Shown here: positions 62,394 to 64,000 of the stretch, piece by piece
Layout of the letters: each line of letters starts with the position of its first letter
Position numbering within the stretch: the stretch's first letter is position 1
Assembly (NCBI GenBank): GCA_964017235.1
Contig: OZ024930.1
Span: 152,396,221 to 152,460,220 of the forward strand
DNA length: 64,000 bases
DNA from: Sabellastarte sp. h YS-2021
Taxonomy: Eukaryota > Annelida > Polychaeta > Sabellida > Sabellidae
Reading direction: 5' to 3'
Notes under the pieces: generated by a model
Seen by the model: the letters and a program-made list of their open reading frames with translations, nothing else
Databases searched by the model: none
Told to the model about the DNA's origin: nothing
Made by a program: the position numbers and the translations under genes

Positions 62394-64000
62394 CTAGAGG
62401 ATCGCTCGCAAAAAAAAAAGATAATGTTTTTGCATAGCAAAAACAAAGCGTCCCGAAAAGGATATAAAGGTGAGTGCTAAAGTATTAAGAAAATGCTTCG
62501 TTTCTAGCCTTATACTGTTGTGGCAACCAAAGTCAGCGCAGTCTGCTCTATCTAGCACGGTTTTCAAGATATAAGCATTTTTGTTTTTTGCAAAAAATAA
62601 AAAAATTAAAAATGTCCGCTATATTTGGCGAGACCAAATTATTTTGAAAATTGGCATGGCTACTCTGCAGAGATACCCAGCAGGTCCAAAATTTTGTTGA
62701 GTTTGCTCCATATAGCACGGTTTTCGAGACATAAGCATTTTTGTGTTTTGCAAAAACTTTGAAAATTCAAAATGGCCATCATTTTTGGGGAGACAAAAAT
62801 TTTTGTCAAGACCACTGCCGCGGTGTGTATCTCCCGCCGAGCATTAAAGCAGAAGAAATAGCTTTTCCGAGATATTCACAATTTTTCATTTTCGTGTGTG
62901 AAAGCTCTTCCAAAAGTAAGTGAATGAGTTATTTGAGAAAAATTGGCTATCTGCAATACTATTAAGAGATAATTCACATTTACTCATTTTGAGTAGGTGA
63001 ATAAATAGCTATGGGTCTGAAACTTCACCATGTGAAAGCTCTCCCAAAAGTAGGTGAATGAGTTATTTGAGAAAAATTGGCTATCTGCAATACTTTTAGA
63101 GATAATTCACATTTACTCATTTTGAGTAGGTGAGTAATTAGCTATGGGTCTGAAACTTCACCAAGTGAAAGCTCTCCCAAAAGTAGGTGAATCAGTTATT
63201 TGAGAAAAATTGGCTATCTGCAATACTTTTAGAGATAATTCGCATTTACTCATTTTGAGTAGGTGAGTAATTAGCTATGGGTCTGAAACTTCACCATGTG
63301 AAAGCTCTCCCAAAAGTAGGTGAATGATTAATTTGAGAAAAATTGGCTATCTGCAATACTTTTAGAGATAATTCGCATTTACTCATTTTGAGTAGGTGAG
63401 TAATTAGCTATGGGTCTGAAACTTCAAGTGAAAGCTCTCCCAAAAGTAGGTGAATGAGTTATTTGAGAAAAATTGGCTATCTGCAATACTTTTAGAGATA
63501 ATTCGCATTTACTCATTTTGAGTAGGTGAGTAATTAGCTATGGGTCTGAAACTTCACCAAGTGAAAGCTCTCCCAAAAGTAGGTGAATGATTAATTTGAG
63601 AAAAATTGGCTATCTGCAATACTTTTAGAGATAATTCACATTTACTCATTTTGAGTAGGTGAGTAATTAGCTATGGGTCTGAAACTTCACAGAGTGAAAG
63701 CTCTCCCAAAAGTAGGTGAATGAGTTATTTGAGAAAAAATTGGCTATCTGCAATACTTTTAGAGATAATTCGCATTTACTCATTTTGAGTAGGTGAGTAA
63801 TTAGCTATGGGTCTGAAACTTCACCAAGTGAAAGCTCTCCCAAAAGTAGGTGAATGAGTGATTTGAGAAAAATTGGCTATCTGCAATACTTTTGGAGATA
63901 ATTCGCATTTACTCATTTTGAGTGGGTGAGTAATTACCTATGGGTCTGAAACTTCAAGTGAAAGCTCTCCCAAAAGTAGGTGAATGAGTTATTTGAGAAA
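62394..64000 (-). mobile_element. Helitron-like element with D and C arrays, running off the window
   Basis: The head is A|CTAGAGGATCGCTCGC, with hairpin GTTTTTGC ATA GCAAAAAC and AAAGCGTCCCG. Then come D monomers (62470-62800), a GC-rich spacer (62805-62870, CCGCGGTGTGTATCTCCCGC), and the C array to the window end. The order head, first array, spacer, second array repeats the plan of the 43675-48572 element. Confidence 0.75.
62890..64000. repeat. C array: about 132-bp monomer, more than eight copies
   Basis: Monomers with CTCTCCCAAAAGTAGGTGAA, TGAGTTATTTGAGAAAAATT, GGCTATCTGCAATACTTTTA, TTCGCATTTACTCATTTTGA and TAATTAGCTATGGGTCTGAA, very uniform (few differences per copy). The block order is that of the B monomer, with shorter spacers. 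Confidence 0.95.

Noticed and set aside
56065..64000. PDCD5 exon 1
   Set aside because: I scanned the minus strand for a short Met-acidic-Arg-rich exon with a donor at the right phase. Candidates with CAT near GGCNGCCAT-type blocks are D-monomer sequence, so none is called.

Overview
This is eukaryotic nuclear DNA, AT-rich and dominated by repeats, most likely from a lophotrochozoan and probably a mollusc. The basis is an intron-split animal gene (PDCD5), tRNA-derived SINEs ending in (AAATA)n, CR1/L2-type LINEs, tyrosine-recombinase (DIRS-like) retrotransposons, PIF/Harbinger and hAT DNA transposons, and long arrays of about 130-160 bp monomers inside Helitron-like elements. The phylum is inference. 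No bacterial operon, rRNA gene or CRISPR array was seen.

Host gene. The only host gene recognised is PDCD5 on the minus strand. Four coding exons with GT-AG junctions and consistent phases lie at 56064-55953, 52276-52185, 43449-43378 and 42686-42639; an AATAAA follows the TGA stop by about 90 bp. Exon 1 (about 20 residues) was not found. A 305 bp exon-like segment at 3769-4073 (minus) is unassigned, and part of it was copied to 5901-6182 between 20-bp direct repeats.

Layout. 0.5-2.6 kb: decayed PIF/Harbinger element. 2.6-14.9 kb: SINEs, MITEs, long hairpins and a nuclear-receptor-motif tandem repeat. 15.2-28.3 kb: one Helitron-like element carrying B monomers, broken by three retrotransposons (LINE-A, a DIRS-like element that itself contains LINE-C, and LINE-B). 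28.3-38.9 kb: two DIRS-1-like elements in the same orientation, only tens of bases apart; the second has about 40-bp inverted termini and a GC-rich leader of repeated modules with CCAAT, CRE and E-box motifs. 38.9-39.9 kb: LINE endonuclease relic. 40-56 kb: the PDCD5 locus, whose 8.7-kb intron holds an intact 4.9-kb Helitron-like element with two arrays, A and B, plus a 1,241-bp hAT-like element with a perfect 8-bp target duplication. 54-64 kb: further tandem arrays, a retroelement gag-like remnant and three more Helitron-like elements with D and C monomers.

Central observation. The A/B and D/C elements look like two branches of one modular class. Each starts C(A/T)AG right after an A; read on the minus strand this is a hairpin followed by CT(A/T)G then T, which resembles a Helitron 3' end. 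Two of them (43.7 and 62.4 kb) clearly run head, first array, spacer, second array. The second-array monomers, B (about 155 bp) and C (about 132 bp), are recognisably homologous. This fits Helentron-associated (HINE) elements, but no Rep/helicase gene is present, so the class is inferred from structure only.
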